Notes: a model not told the origin generated them from the letters alone. A stretch of DNA of 64,000 nt from Smallanthus sonchifolius (GCA_023525975.1 CM042024.1:96103880-96167879), one strand, 5' to 3'. Counted from the stretch's first letter, positions 46,255 through 57,157 are shown. Numbers and translations are program-made.

Positions 46255-48276
46255 CTATACTTGGGCGTTGTTAAGAGGTATTTCGATAGGAGTTTCCTCC
46301 ACTTCGGTAAGATCTATGGGTCCCCCTACATAGTGTTTCAAACGGTGCCCATTTACTTTCCATGTATTCCCATCGGCTTCATCTAACAACTCAATCGTCC
46401 CGTATGGAAAAACCTCCTTGACCAAATATGGTCCCGACCACTTGGACTTCAACTTCCCCCCAAACAACTTCAACCGGGAGTTATAAACAAGTACCTTATC
46501 CCCCTTTCTAAACTCCCTCACTCTCCTACGCCTCCTATCGTGCAATGCCTTAGTTTTCTCCTTAATATTCCATGAACGTGCATATGCCGCATCCCTAAGC
46601 TCCTCTAACTCATGAATTTGGAAAAATCGTTTTCGAGCGGCTTCGGTTAAGTCTAGGTTCACGGTTTTGAGAGCCCAAAGCGCACGATGTTCCAATTCTA
46701 CGGGTAGGTGACATGCTTTTCCATAAACGACCATAAACGGGGTGGTTCCTAAGGGTGTTTTGTATGCGGTTCGGAACGCCCATAAAGCATCATCTAGCTT
46801 CTCGGACCAATCTTTCCTATTTTTCCCTACGATTTTCTCTAGGATTCGCTTCACTCCTCGATTAGCATTCTCAACTTGACCGCTTGTTTGGGGGTGATAT
46901 GCGGTGGACAAACGATGAGTGACCCCGTAGCGTGCTAACGCTTTTTCCATCACGGAGTTGCAAAAATGAGTGCCACGGTCACTTATGAGAGCTCTAGGTG
47001 TACCAAAACGAGTGAATAACTTCTTTGGGAATCTCACCAGCACTCGGCCATCATTTGTGGGAAGAGCTTGAGCCTCTACCCACTTTGAAACATAGTCAAT
47101 CGCCACGAGGATGTACCGATTCCCACTAGAGATGGGGAATGGTCCCATGAAGTCAATGCCCCAAACGTCGAATATTTCAAGGATCTGGATTAGATTTTGA
47201 GGCATCTCGTTCTTGGATGAGATATTGTCGGTACGTTGGCACGCATCACATCTCCTAACAAACTCTAAGGCATCCTTAACTACCGAAGGCCAATAAAACC
47301 CACAATCAAACACCTTTTGGGCGGTGGTGTGAGGACCATGGTGACCTCCCGTTAAACCCTCATGAACATGCCTAAGGATCTCATTACCTTCCTCCTTCGT
47401 CACACACCTCCTAAGAATCCTATCTCCTCCTACCCTAAAAAGAAAAGGGTCATCCAAAATATACCTCCTAGCATCCCTAAAAAATTTCTTCCTCTGTTGG
47501 GTTGTCATACCCTTCAACACAACTCCATTCGCTAGGTAATTTACCAAATCGGAGAACCATGGCATACCTTCCTTCTCCGCTGCCACAAACTCAACCGACT
47601 CGTGAGGGAATTTATCACCTATCGCCTCCTCACGAATCTCCTCTCTCTTCGGGTCCTCCAACCGTGACAAATGGTCGGCCGCAACATTCTCCGCTCCTTT
47701 CTTATCCTTAATTTCTATATCAAACTCAGAGAGCAATAGGATCCACCGTATGAGACGTGGCTTAGCATCTTTCTTTTGGAAGAGAAAACGCAAAGCAGAA
47801 TGATAAGTGAAAACGGTGGTTTTCGAAAGCACGAGGTATGAACGGAATTCATCGAATGCGAATACTACGGCTAGGAGCTCTTTCTCTGTGGTGGTATAGT
47901 TTTCTTGAGCATCGTTTAGAGTTTTGCTCGCGTAGTAGATGGGGTGAAAGTGCTTATCCCGTCTTTGCCCCAAAACTGCACCAACTGCGTAGTCACTCGC
48001 ATCATACATGAGCTCAAAAGGCAAGCTCCAGTCGGGTGATATAAGAATGGGGGCACTGATTAACTTTTCTTTCAAAAAATCAAAGGCTTTGAGACACTCC
48101 TCATCGAAGACAAACGGGGCATCCTTCTCGAGGAGTCGGGTCATGGGTCGAGTAATTTTGGAAAAATCCTTGATAAAACGCCTATAAAAGCCCGCATGAC
48201 CGAGAAAACTACGGATCGACCTAACACTCGTGGGTGGGGGTAACCTGCTGATTCTATCTATTTTGGCTCTATCCAC
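46255..48276 (-). CDS. Athila RNase H and integrase segment of pol
   Basis: 673 codons open in the same frame as RT. The RT thumb/connection (RSFLGHAGFYRRFIKDFSKI) leads to RNase H (FELMYDASDYAVGAVLGQR, YTTTEKELLAVVFAFDEFR). The integrase zinc finger follows (HVHEGLTGGHHG...CDACQR). The core has catalytic D (WGIDFMGPF), D (LISDRGTHF) and E (GQVENANRG). The C-terminus (KSKWSGPYLVKEVFPYG) ends after NGHRLKHYVGG and a short tail. This segment is itself intact, although upstream lesions prevent its synthesis. It starts at a GTG only because the junction to RT is damaged. Confidence 0.92.
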   Translation of the reverse strand: MDRAKIDRISRLPPPTSVRSIRSFLGHAGFYRRFIKDFSKITRPMTRLLEKDAPFVFDEECLKAFDFLKEKLISAPILISPDWSLPFELMYDASDYAVGAVLGQRRDKHFHPIYYASKTLNDAQENYTTTEKELLAVVFAFDEFRSYLVLSKTTVFTYHSALRFLFQKKDAKPRLIRWILLLSEFDIEIKDKKGAENVAADHLSRLEDPKREEIREEAIGDKFPHESVEFVAAEKEGMPWFSDLVNYLANGVVLKGMTTQQRKKFFRDARRYILDDPFLFRVGGDRILRRCVTKEEGNEILRHVHEGLTGGHHGPHTTAQKVFDCGFYWPSVVKDALEFVRRCDACQRTDNISSKNEMPQNLIQILEIFDVWGIDFMGPFPISSGNRYILVAIDYVSKWVEAQALPTNDGRVLVRFPKKLFTRFGTPRALISDRGTHFCNSVMEKALARYGVTHRLSTAYHPQTSGQVENANRGVKRILEKIVGKNRKDWSEKLDDALWAFRTAYKTPLGTTPFMVVYGKACHLPVELEHRALWALKTVNLDLTEAARKRFFQIHELEELRDAAYARSWNIKEKTKALHDRRRRRVREFRKGDKVLVYNSRLKLFGGKLKSKWSGPYLVKEVFPYGTIELLDEADGNTWKVNGHRLKHYVGGPIDLTEVEETPIEIPLNNAQV

Positions 48277-49374
48277 CTCTATGGCCTAACACTATCCCTT
48301 CCGTCACCATGAAGTGACATTTCTCCCATTCAACATCAATTTCGTCTCCGTACACCGCTTCAACATCTTCCCCAAATTAATCAAACACTGGTCAAAGGAG
48401 CCTCCATAAACCGAGAAGTCATCCATGAAAACTTCCATGGAAGTTTCAATCATATCCTGGAATATTGCGACCATACAACGCTGGAAGGTAGCCGGAGCGT
48501 TACATAACCCGAATGGCATGCGGCGGTACGCATATGTGCCATAAGGGCATGTAAATATCGTCTTATCCTGATCCTCCGGTGCGATGGGAATCTGGAAGTA
48601 ACCCGAAAATCCGTCGAGAAAACAGTAAAATTGTTGACCCGCCAGACGCTCCAACATCTGATCGATGAACGGTATAGGGAAATGGTCTTTCCGGGTGGCG
48701 TCGTTTAATTTTCGGTAATCAATGCACACACGCCAACCAGTGACCGTACGCGAAGAGATTAGCTCATTCTTCTCATTCATGACCACTGTCATCCCCCCTT
48801 TCTTCGGGACAACCTGGGTCGGGCTCACCCATGGGGAATCAGAAATTGGGTAAATCACCCCGACATCCAGCAACTTCAAAACCTCCTTCTTCACTACCTC
48901 TTGCATGTTTGGATTGAGACGCCTTTGAGGTTGCACCACCGGCTTATATTCATCCTCCATAAGAATCCGGTGAGTACAATAGGCGGGGCTTATGCCCTTA
49001 ATATCCGAAAGGCTCCATGCAATTGCCTCTTTGTGCAACTTCAGCACCTCTAACAATCTCAACTTCTCCTCCTCCATCAACTTAGAGGAGATAATAACGG
49101 GAAGACTTGAACCCTCTCCTAAATAAGCATACTCTAGGTGTGAAGGCAAAACCTTTAGTTCTAAAGGGGTTGGTGTCTCTAAGGGAGCTCTCTCACTCTC
49201 ATTCCTAACCTCACTAAGCTCCATCACCTCGGGAAACCATAGGGTTTCCTCCTCTTCTTCTTCACTCTCCTCCAATTCATCTGGTACTCCCCCTCCCAAC
49301 AAATCGACTCCACTGATATACTCGAGACATTGGTCCACGACATGAATGAATTCAAGAAATAGACGGAGTGGCAT
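48277..49374 (-). pseudogene. Athila reverse transcriptase
   Basis: The N-terminal RT text runs ILMEDEYKPVVQPQRRLNP...VSPTQVVPKKGGMTVV. The palm has VCIDYRKLNDATRKDHFPIPF, FLDGFSGYFQI, RMPFGLCNAPATFQRCM and the catalytic FMDDFSVYG. Near 48,330 one T appears lost (ATGGG for ATTGGG), shifting the frame before WEKCHFMV. About 20 more bases are missing before IEVDRAK, which restores the original frame. The N-terminal border is a frameshift with the protease segment near 49,370. Confidence 0.9.
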
Positions 49375-50390
49375 GGGCCGCTAAAATCACTAGAATCGTT
49401 TTGGTGTTGCATGGATCTAGCTACCTCAAATGTGACCTTCTCGTCACCAACGCAGAGTGAAATTTTTCCATCATAAACATCGATGAGTGCCTTTGCGGTG
49501 CGCAAAAATGGACGGCCTAGAATGATAGGAACTCCCTCATCAGCTTCCATATCAAGAATGATAAAATCGACCGGGAAGACAAACTTATCGACCTTAACAA
49601 GTAAATTTTCAATGATACCATGAGGGTATTTGACGGAACGATCGGCTAAGGATAAAGTCATGCGAGTGGGTGAAAGTTCACCTAGGTCTAGCTTCTCATA
49701 GAGGGAAAACGGCATCAGGTTGATGCTAGCACCTAGGTCGGCTAAAGCTCTACATTGGGTATAACTACCGAATAGGCATGGAATGGTGAAGATACCCGGA
49801 TCCGTCAGTTTTTCCGGTAATTTGTTCAAAACAACCGCGGAACAACCTCCGGTCAATGGAATGTTTGAGAGCTCCCCCAATCGATCCTTTCTTTTAAGAA
49901 GGTCCTTCAAAAACTTGGCATATTTGGGCATGCATTGGAGAGCCTCAATGAACGGGAGATTAATTTTTAGTTGTTTGAACATGTCGAGAAAATGCCCGTA
50001 TTCCTTGGCATATTTCTGTTTCTTAAGGCGGGCAGGATACGGGACTCTTGAAAGATCTATAACTGGTGAAGGCCTAGACTCTATCGGTCTCTTCTCAACG
50101 CTCCTCTCCACTTGGGGCTCGACGATGTGTGCGATAATTGCTGGGTCTAGCCTAGATTGCACTTTACCGGGAGCCTTCAACTCAATTTCTTTATCAACTG
50201 GCTCCTCCTCCTCTACTTCTTGCCCTTCGCTCACTTTCGGTTCACCTAAAATTCTTCCGCTACGAGTGGTGATGGCTTTCGCATGAGCATTCGGATTGAG
50301 TTGAGTGCCACCCGGAAATTGACCGGGTAACCTCTCCTCAAGTTTTCTAGCCATGTCACCAACGGACCTTTGAAGGTCAAGGAAAGCAGA
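49375..50390 (-). pseudogene. Athila protease region
   Basis: The frame runs from after the TAG at 50391-50393 (SAFLDLQRSVGDMARKL) to about 49,373. The aspartic protease core is CRALADLGASINLMPFSLY with DLGA, followed by VPIILGRPFLRTAKALIDV. Preceding text (PYPARLKKQKYAKEYGHFLDMFKQLKINLPF) is the conserved Athila gag-protease linker. It cuts the polyprotein in the particle. Confidence 0.88.
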
Positions 50391-51754
50391 CTACTGATTT
50401 TTAAGAAGAATATCGTGTTCAGAAAGAGTTTTCTGGGTGACCTGATCCTTAACAACTAACTGTGACAGGAATTCCTCAATTCTATCTAAACCCTTGTTTG
50501 AACCCTGACCAATAGATGATCCCTGACCAACTGAACCTCCATTACCATTACCCTGTCCCTGGTTGTTAAACTGATTTCCAAACTGACCCTGTCCACCTGA
50601 ACTCCCAGAACTGAACTGACCTTGACCCCGATTAAAATTATATTGGAAACCAGGGGGTTACCGGAAGAACGCCAATTTGAATTATTATTATTACGCCAGT
50701 TCGAATTATAGTTATTATTATTATTAAAAGCATTTAATGGACCTCTCGACTGACCGGCTACGAAATCGACTTGTTCCTCACTCATCAACGGGCAATGTAA
50801 AGTGCTATGACCTCCCCTACAGAAATCACATTTGTCTACCTTGGCTTTTATCTCTTTCATCTCACGGTGCAAGTTCTCTAGAGCAGCAGCAACACTAGTA
50901 TCCAGTGTGACCTGGTGAACACCTCTGGTAGATGAGGTTGCACTAGTGATAGGAGTGGTATTCCTATTTGTTGACCGATGCTCAGACTCAGATTGGGCAA
51001 AACTCTCAAACATATCTAGGCATTCGGTTACTGATTTCTTACCCATGAGGTGTCCTCCCGCTGAAGTATCGAAACGAGCTTTCGTGTCATAATTGAGACC
51101 ATTATAGAATTTCTCTACAAGGGCCCAATCAGAGAGACCATGCTGGGAGCATCGAGCGAGTAGGTTTTGGAAACGCTCCCAAGCAAGGTAATAGGACTCA
51201 TCGGGTTCCATGCGGAACGAGTGAATCTGATCACGGAGGCGAGATGCCTTAGCGGGTGGGAAATACTTCTTGAGAAATCCATCCCTAAGGGTGGCCCAAG
51301 TAGTGTATGTGCCTGCGGGTTGAGAATCAAGCCAAGTGGCAGCTCGATAGGCTAGAGTGAACGGGAAAAGTTGGAGAAAGATGGCATCATTGGTGGCTCC
51401 TTGTAGCTGGAACGTACCTAAAATGAGAGTGAGGCGGGCGATATGTGCAGGTGCGTCCTCATCATCACGACCGTGAAATTGACACGTGTTAGAGATGGCG
51501 GTCATGATGTACGAAGGGATTTGCCACGAATTTTCATTGGCGATGGGTGGAATAGTGATGGGTGAGTATACACCAGTGAATCCTAGGGTGGATTGTTGGT
51601 GAACAGTCTGACGGTCAGCCATTTGGTTGATTCGAAAAGGTGGTGGGCTGGATGGTGGTGAAGAAAAAATACTAACCTCCGACGCGATATCCGTTAGCGG
51701 GAAGTTGTTCTCCTTCTTTGGCTTAGGTAGCGGCCCCTTTGAGCGCGTATGCAT
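50391..51754 (-). pseudogene. Athila gag
   Basis: The ATG at 51754 (MHTRSKGPLPKPKKEN) is chosen; the frame opens a little further upstream only at a GTG. The retrotransposon gag domain is seen in IARLTLILGTFQLQGATNDAIFLQLFPFTL, AATWLDSQPAGTYTTWATL and FRMEPDESYYLAWERFQNLL. A CCHC knuckle reads CDFCRGGHSTLHCP. An Asn-rich stretch (NNNNNYNSNWRNNNN) precedes a one-base loss in a C run near 50,655, after which the true frame reads a Gly/Gln/Asn-rich tail. An in-frame TAG is at 50391-50393. Confidence 0.88.
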
Positions 51755-51948
51755 AAACTTGGTTCTCAAAAACTGCAAAACTAACACAAGGAAACAGGTG
51801 AGAAGACTCTATTATTATACTAATTTTTTTTTACGAAAGATAACTAAAAAGACACGACTGATTAGATACCTACGACTCAAAATATTACACAAGTAGTACG
51901 TATTTATTATGCAGTTTGATCAAAGCTAATGAACGCAATCGCCAAGAG

Positions 51949-51966
51949 TCCCCGGCAACGGCGCCA
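51949..51966 (-). other. Athila primer-binding site (tRNA-Asp)
   Basis: On the - strand TGGCGCCGTTGCCGGGGA begins six bases after the LTR end. It is complementary to the 3' end of plant tRNA-Asp, the primer typical of Athila elements. It also proves the - strand orientation. Confidence 0.92.
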
Positions 51967-51972
51967 AAAACT

Positions 51973-53662
51973 TGATGTTCTAAAAGTAGTTATTAAATTA
52001 TTAACTAAATTAACCTATTCTAGAAACTAAGTTATACTCTAGACTCTCTAAAACTCGACTAAACTACTAACCGGCAAGTGAACCGATCGACTCTAGTACA
52101 ACTAAATAAGTCCGAAAATCGAACCCACGAAACTCTATTTATTACGTAAATTAGACTCACTTAAACAGACTGACTGACACGACTAATTGTTTTATATTTG
52201 GGGGGGGGGGGGGGTTTGTCTAAAATCCTAAGAGACAGGCGATTAAATTACTATCAATTAACTAAATTACCTAAGACACGAAGGTGATTTTGGGTTTTAC
52301 TTCATATGACAATGGGTAACTACCTAGACTGGAATCCTGGGATACTTCAAGCTATACTTTTAACGGATGCAAGTTAATAAGGAACCGGGATCATAAATTT
52401 CTAACCTCTTGAGACACCGAACAGGACTCCCGACCCTTTTCGGGAAGACGCCTAAGGAACTCTGGAGGCTGCTGAAAACACCGGTTGATCTAGACTTCCT
52501 CTCGGTTATCTAAATGTTGTAAAGTACCCTAATATGACCTACTCCCTCTCGGGTTGTAAACCTAGGATGACTTGGGTTCTTGATTCGACTCGATAGACAA
52601 ATATTAGCAACGCAACTACGACAGACTTCTCTCAAAGACCACCCTCGCAATTTACCAATTTAGACCTATCAATAATCTCGCACCTCTCGGCTATTAAGAT
52701 TAGTATAACACCTAGACCTATTCAATTATCAAATATGGCTTCTAAGGTATTTTGGCCAATTAACCCAACAAATCACAACGCAAGTTAATGATCTAGCATG
52801 ACCCTATTACGCAAAAGACATTCACCAAAGATCATACGAAGCAATATATAACAATTAGAATAATTCTAAGCATGCATATTCAACGAATCAATAATCAAGT
52901 TTGCTACTTTATCATGAAATCCAAAATTAACAAGCATCCAATATAAAAATCACAACTTTAGCATCCCATTCATCATAGTCTAGGTAGTTTATCTAATTTA
53001 GCTACTCATCATTATCCAAATCAAAGACGCAATTTCAACAAAGTGGAAAGACATGGTAAAAATTAAGAAAACAAAGAATTGATAAACCTGGATAGCCAAA
53101 TCATGAGCTTGATCGATCCTATGACTCCAACCTTCAACCGTTTCTCCTTCTTGCTTGAAATTGCTCCAAAATCTTTCCAAAATTCGTCCTAGATTCTTCA
53201 AAATCGGCTAGGTTTTACAAGAATATGATTGAGATGTATTTATACCCCAATCCAGCATCAACCCACCTGAAAGTCGAAACATTCTGTGGAAAATAGGCTT
53301 TCGCCACCCGCGGAGCCCATTGGCTTCCATTCTCGCGGGTGGCGAGGAGTTAATAACTGGATGTTGTGATACAACTCCATCGCGGCCCGCGAGGGACAAC
53401 TCCTGACCTTCTCGCGGGTGGCGAGGAGGTGTTTCTTCTCGAATTTCATGCTTTTAATTGTCTCTTGACCTCCCGCTCTCTTCCGGTACTCGGTTTTGCA
53501 TATTTTTGACTCGTTTTCTGCCCATTTCAGCAACAACTATCACTCGAGACCCGGTAAACACAAATGGATTAGCAGTAACATATTCTAACTAAAAACTAGA
53601 AGAAAACTAAACAAAACCACTCAAACTGAACACGATAAATGGGTGTATTTTGCAATACATCA
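51973..53662 (-). repeat. Athila 5' LTR (complete)
   Basis: 1,690 bp. It contains a run of 15 G (near 52200 on the + strand) and, towards its outer end, a cluster of 'ctcgcgggtggcgagg' and 'cgcggcccgcgag' palindromes (53330-53430). It is flanked by GTATG at the outer side and the primer site at the inner side. Confidence 0.92.
53330..53430. repeat. GC-rich palindrome cluster in the Athila 5' LTR
   Basis: Three copies of CTCGCGGGTGGCGAGG or ATCGCGGCCCGCGAGG in 100 bp, the same family as 45908-46015. The truncated 3' LTR lost this segment. Confidence 0.85.
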
Positions 53663-54374
53663 GTATGATATCAATGTTAAATGCTAATCGTAACACGCTA
53701 TCACAGAAATTCCTCAACTAATGTCGAACCGTTAATATGGATCTTAGCGAGGTAATATTTAGTAGTACTACTGGGTTTGACAAATCCCACCCGCGTTAGT
53801 CGCGCTAACTCGATTAGATATCAAACGGGTGAAATGTTAGCCTACTCACACCGCCAGTGTTGATAGACCTGACAGGAGGCAATAAACAAACAGTCAGCTT
53901 CGGTTGCGAGTGCTTGAGCTGAACATGAACATAGGTTAGCTACCTATAGATACATATTGAATGAACATAAATCTGGTAAACATTTATTTACATATATTGA
54001 AACCTGTGAACTCACCAACCTCGTGTTGACATATTTTCTTACATGTTTTCTCAGGTCGCTAAGATAAGACACAGGTGCACGTTAGGGCATGCATGGGATT
54101 CAACTACTTTGATTATAACTTATTTATGCTTGTTTGAATTATTCTATTGTACTTGTTTTGGTTGGACGTTTGGACTTTTTGGACTTTGGTTTTGGGCGCG
54201 TGTATTTTGCGCATTTACTTTCTTTACGCTTCCGCATTGATACTCTGATTTGAATGATATTTTCATTTTGAGTCCCATGTAGAGTCGTTCAAAGTAACTA
54301 ATGTCTGAGATCCTGGTTCGTCACTTCCCAGACGGTAAAACTCCATTAGTTGAAATTGGAGGTGTGACAGACTT

Positions 54375-56349
54375 CAACAGCAGCAGAAAGAAGACTGACT
54401 CCTAGAAGACTTGAAATAATAAGGAGCAGTCTTCTCACTGAAGAAGTTCTGCGCTGGAGAAGATTCCTGTACAACAGAATGGTCAGGGATGTAGAAGTGC
54501 AAGGATGGATAAGCACTGACTCCCATGACTTCACCTTCTTCCTGAGCAATGGATCTTCTCTATCAATCAACATCAAAGAGATCTTGCTCCTACCATCAGC
54601 CTTCCTGCACAAGGTCTTTGAGCTCAGATCACTCATCTTCAATGTCAACTCCTTTGAAAGTCAAGAAATGATCAAAATCACCAAGGATTCTCTTTATAAG
54701 GAGGAATCTGGATCTGACTCAGACCTATCCTTTCTCTCTTCTCCAACAGTCAGACTGAACACAGAAGAAGAATCAAAAAGAAGAGAAGAGGAAAAGATAA
54801 CAGAGTCATGGAAAGATGTGAAAGGTATGGAATGGGAAGAAGATGAAGAAAGTTCCCCTCCCTTGTCCATTCCCCAAAATGCCAATGAAGCTGAGGCTGA
54901 GATTCCAACAGCAGCACAATCATCTGCTGTTGTGATCAGTGAAGCCGAAGCAGAGGCATCCAACAAAGATAAGGGAAAGGGAATTATGACCAAAGAAGAT
55001 GAAGAGAGGTTGCTCAGAGAGAAGAGAGAGAAGGAAGAAAGAAGAAGAAGAAGAGAAGAAGAGGAGATGGCTGAAATAAAGAAAGCTCAAGATAGACTCA
55101 CAGCCATTCTCCTCAGAGAACAACAGATCCGGTTGTATGCAAAACAGCTGGATGATCTGAAAGTAAAGATTCCTGCAGTTTATCAAATTGAAGAAGATGA
55201 AGCTCTTGCTCTTCAACTGCAGGAACAATTCGATAGAGAAGAAGAAGAGATTTAGAAGAAGAAGAAGAAAGAGGCTAAGTTCAGAATATCTGATTCTGAA
55301 CTAGCCAAAGAAATGAGAGAGGAATGGGTAAAGGCTCTGATTTCTCAAGGTGAGGATGTAGACTACCTTGAGAAACTATCCAATAAAGAAATCTACAGAG
55401 CCTTCATGGGTCAGCAGGGTCAATTGGCAAAGAAGAAAAAGGCTGAAGAAGAAGAAAAAGCCAAACAAAAGTCCAAAAAGACCATTGCCTTTAATCAAAG
55501 AACCCATGAAGAAAGGAAGATCATGATTGACTTCCTTAAGGCTACAGGAGAGAGTGGAAAGAGACTAGGTCCCATGAATTTCATGAACCTGCAAGCCCTC
55601 TATTTTAAAGTCAAGAAGGATGAGGAAGAAAGATTGGAGAAGAAAGGCTCCAAGAAAAGGGTAATCATTCAAGAAGAAAGGAAAACAAAGAAACCCAAGC
55701 CTTCTCTCTCACCCAACACTTCCTCAATCCAACAACCTTCCACTCTCCATCCTAGACCTCCCTCCTCTCCTCCCTCAAAGTCCAAATCCTCACACCCAGC
55801 TCCTACTCATCAACAACCTCCCAAAAAGAAAAACAAACCCACTTCCAAACCAGAAGACTCAAGAGAAATAATCAGATGTCATACAGACCTCAAGACCAAT
55901 GGTTTGAAGTGTTTATGGGGAGGACAGAAGTTAAAAGATCAATTTATACATCTGTTGATGAGGTACTACAGCTTCCAGATTCTGATCTAAGAAGAATGAT
56001 GGAGCTGGGTGAAGCCAATGAGCCTGAGAATGAAGGTGGGAGACATCTATTACTGGTAATCAAACATTACTTCAACCCCAGCAAAGATGAAATCATTGAT
56101 GTCAAACCTCTCCAATCCCACTCTCCATTCATCAGCTGGTCCTACAATGCTGAAAAGGATGAATTCACACTGACATATGTTAAAGGACAGAAGATGAGGT
56201 GTTCAAGCAAGGCTATCTTCAAAATGGCAAGCAAAGACATCAAGACTCTATCTGAGCTTCCTCTTAACAATCTCAGCATGGACCAGAGAGAATATGAGGT
56301 TGAAAGAATAGTCAGCAACATGCAAAAGCTTCAGCAACAAAAGCAGTAA
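54375..56349 (+). pseudogene. Sirevirus extra 3' ORF, right part
   Basis: This continues in the same frame after the nested insertion (...PMT|STAAERRLTPRRLEIIRSS). A block WISTDSHDFTFFLSNGSS precedes long charged coiled coils (about 54960-55250) that end with DEALALQLQEQFDREEEE. A TAG follows at 55253-55255. The same frame continues with SELAKEMREEWVKALISQ, a lysine-rich segment, KTIAFNQRTHEERKIMIDFL and a Pro/Lys linker. A frameshift near 55,880 leads to the C-terminal domain (SYRPQDQWFEVFMGRTEVKRS), which ends at 56349. The complete protein would have about 1,330 residues, far longer than a typical Copia accessory ORF. Its role is unknown. Confidence 0.85.
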
Positions 56350-56370
56350 GAGAGTTTTGGTAGCATCAGT

Positions 56371-56382
56371 CCAGGGGGAGTT
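56371..56382 (+). other. Sirevirus polypurine tract
   Basis: CCAGGGGGAGTT directly precedes the 3' LTR. A purine run at this place primes plus-strand synthesis. Confidence 0.8.
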
Positions 56383-57157
56383 TGTAGAAATAAAGACTGA
56401 TGACTACAAAATTCTCTAAGTACAAATGCTGCTGATCTCAGAGTTTGCTGCTGACCAACAAACTGTTGCGGATAAGCTTATCTGCAGCGGATGCTTGTTC
56501 TTCTGCTGAAGAACAAATCTGATGCGGATAGCCTTATCTGCTGAAGACCAGAGTTGTTGCGGATAGGCTTCTCAGCAGCATCAACACTTGATGCTGCTGA
56601 TAGGCAAATCATCAGCAGCTTTGGATGGTCACATCTTGCTGCTGATCCTCATCCTTGCTGCTGACAGCCTTGTGCCTTGAAGATAAATCGTTGCAGCTGA
56701 CTATCCATGTCAAGCGTCACTGACAACTTTCTGCAAAAGCTACTGACACACTCAAAGCAGAAGGAACCTCAATGGTGCAACCAATGACGGACAACAATGC
56801 TCTTCTCCAAGCATGCAAGTAATGATGCATAAAGAAGACGCTTCAATAAAGTTAGCTAGTTTAGACTAAACTTGTATTGTTAGCTTTATACAAAAGATCA
56901 ACGGTCTGTATTAGATCTGATCCTTAGAATAAAGGGTCTGTCTTGATTATAAGTTAGTATAAATACTGTGTAAACACTTCATTGTATGTGTGCTTTTTGA
57001 TTGAGTTCTCATTTGTAATCGTTTATTTGCAAAAGCTTAATACAACAGTGTTCTTATAAGTATTCTTTCTGTTTACTCGATTATACTTGTGTAGTTGCTA
57101 TTGTTTCCGCCAATTTCAACTAAGAACAGAACCATCTTGTACTTTCACGATCCTACA
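56383..57157 (+). repeat. Sirevirus 3' LTR
   Basis: 775 bp, the same length as the 5' LTR, with about 18 visible differences. It ends GATCCTACA and passes directly into the right copy of the flanking repeat. Confidence 0.93.

Larger units (their letters stand above)
41332..53662 (-). mobile_element. Athila-type Ty3/Gypsy retrotransposon, 12.3 kb
   Basis: Ends TGATGT...ACATCA with a perfect GTATG duplication (41327-41331 and 53663-53667). On the - strand the order is 5' LTR (53662-51973), tRNA-Asp primer site, gag, protease, RT, RNase H, integrase, spacer, an extra ORF and a truncated 3' LTR. The extra ORF after integrase, the protease type (DLGASINLMP) and the tRNA-Asp primer identify the Athila lineage. 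The shared LTR parts differ at only about a dozen positions in 1.34 kb, so it is the youngest large insertion here. Even so, it carries at least seven coding lesions. Confidence 0.93.
39090..54369 (+). mobile_element. Gypsy-type solo LTR (2.94 kb), split by an Athila element
   Basis: The outer parts 39090-41331 and 53668-54369 join to one LTR-like unit, TGTGACAATCC...GGTGTGACA, with a perfect GACTT duplication. There are no internal genes apart from the nested Athila. R/U5-like features lie near the right end ('gaactcaccaacctcgtgttgac', then 'catgttttctcaggtcgct'), shared with the inverted solo LTR at 5028-7415. It is probably the remains of a Ty3/Gypsy element after LTR-LTR recombination. 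Confidence 0.85.
29208..57157 (+). mobile_element. Sirevirus-type Ty1/Copia element with nested Gypsy elements
   Basis: Equal-length 775-bp LTRs, a tRNA-Met primer site, gag, pol and a long extra ORF after pol identify the Sirevirus (SIRE/Maximus) group. Without the nested 15,285 bp the element is about 12.7 kb. The LTRs differ at about 18 visible positions (roughly 97-98% identity). gag and pol contain several stops and frameshifts, so it is not autonomous. The flanks ATGTC (left) and TTCAA (right) do not form a target duplication. Confidence 0.93.

Noticed and set aside
49783..50286. 167-codon + strand ORF
   Set aside because: Antisense of the Athila protease region (DLGASINLMP on the - strand); no independent features.
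54694..55228. Two - strand ORFs of about 100 codons
   Set aside because: Antisense of the charged coiled-coil part of the Sirevirus extra ORF; the Ser/Phe-rich text is the complement of Glu/Lys codons.
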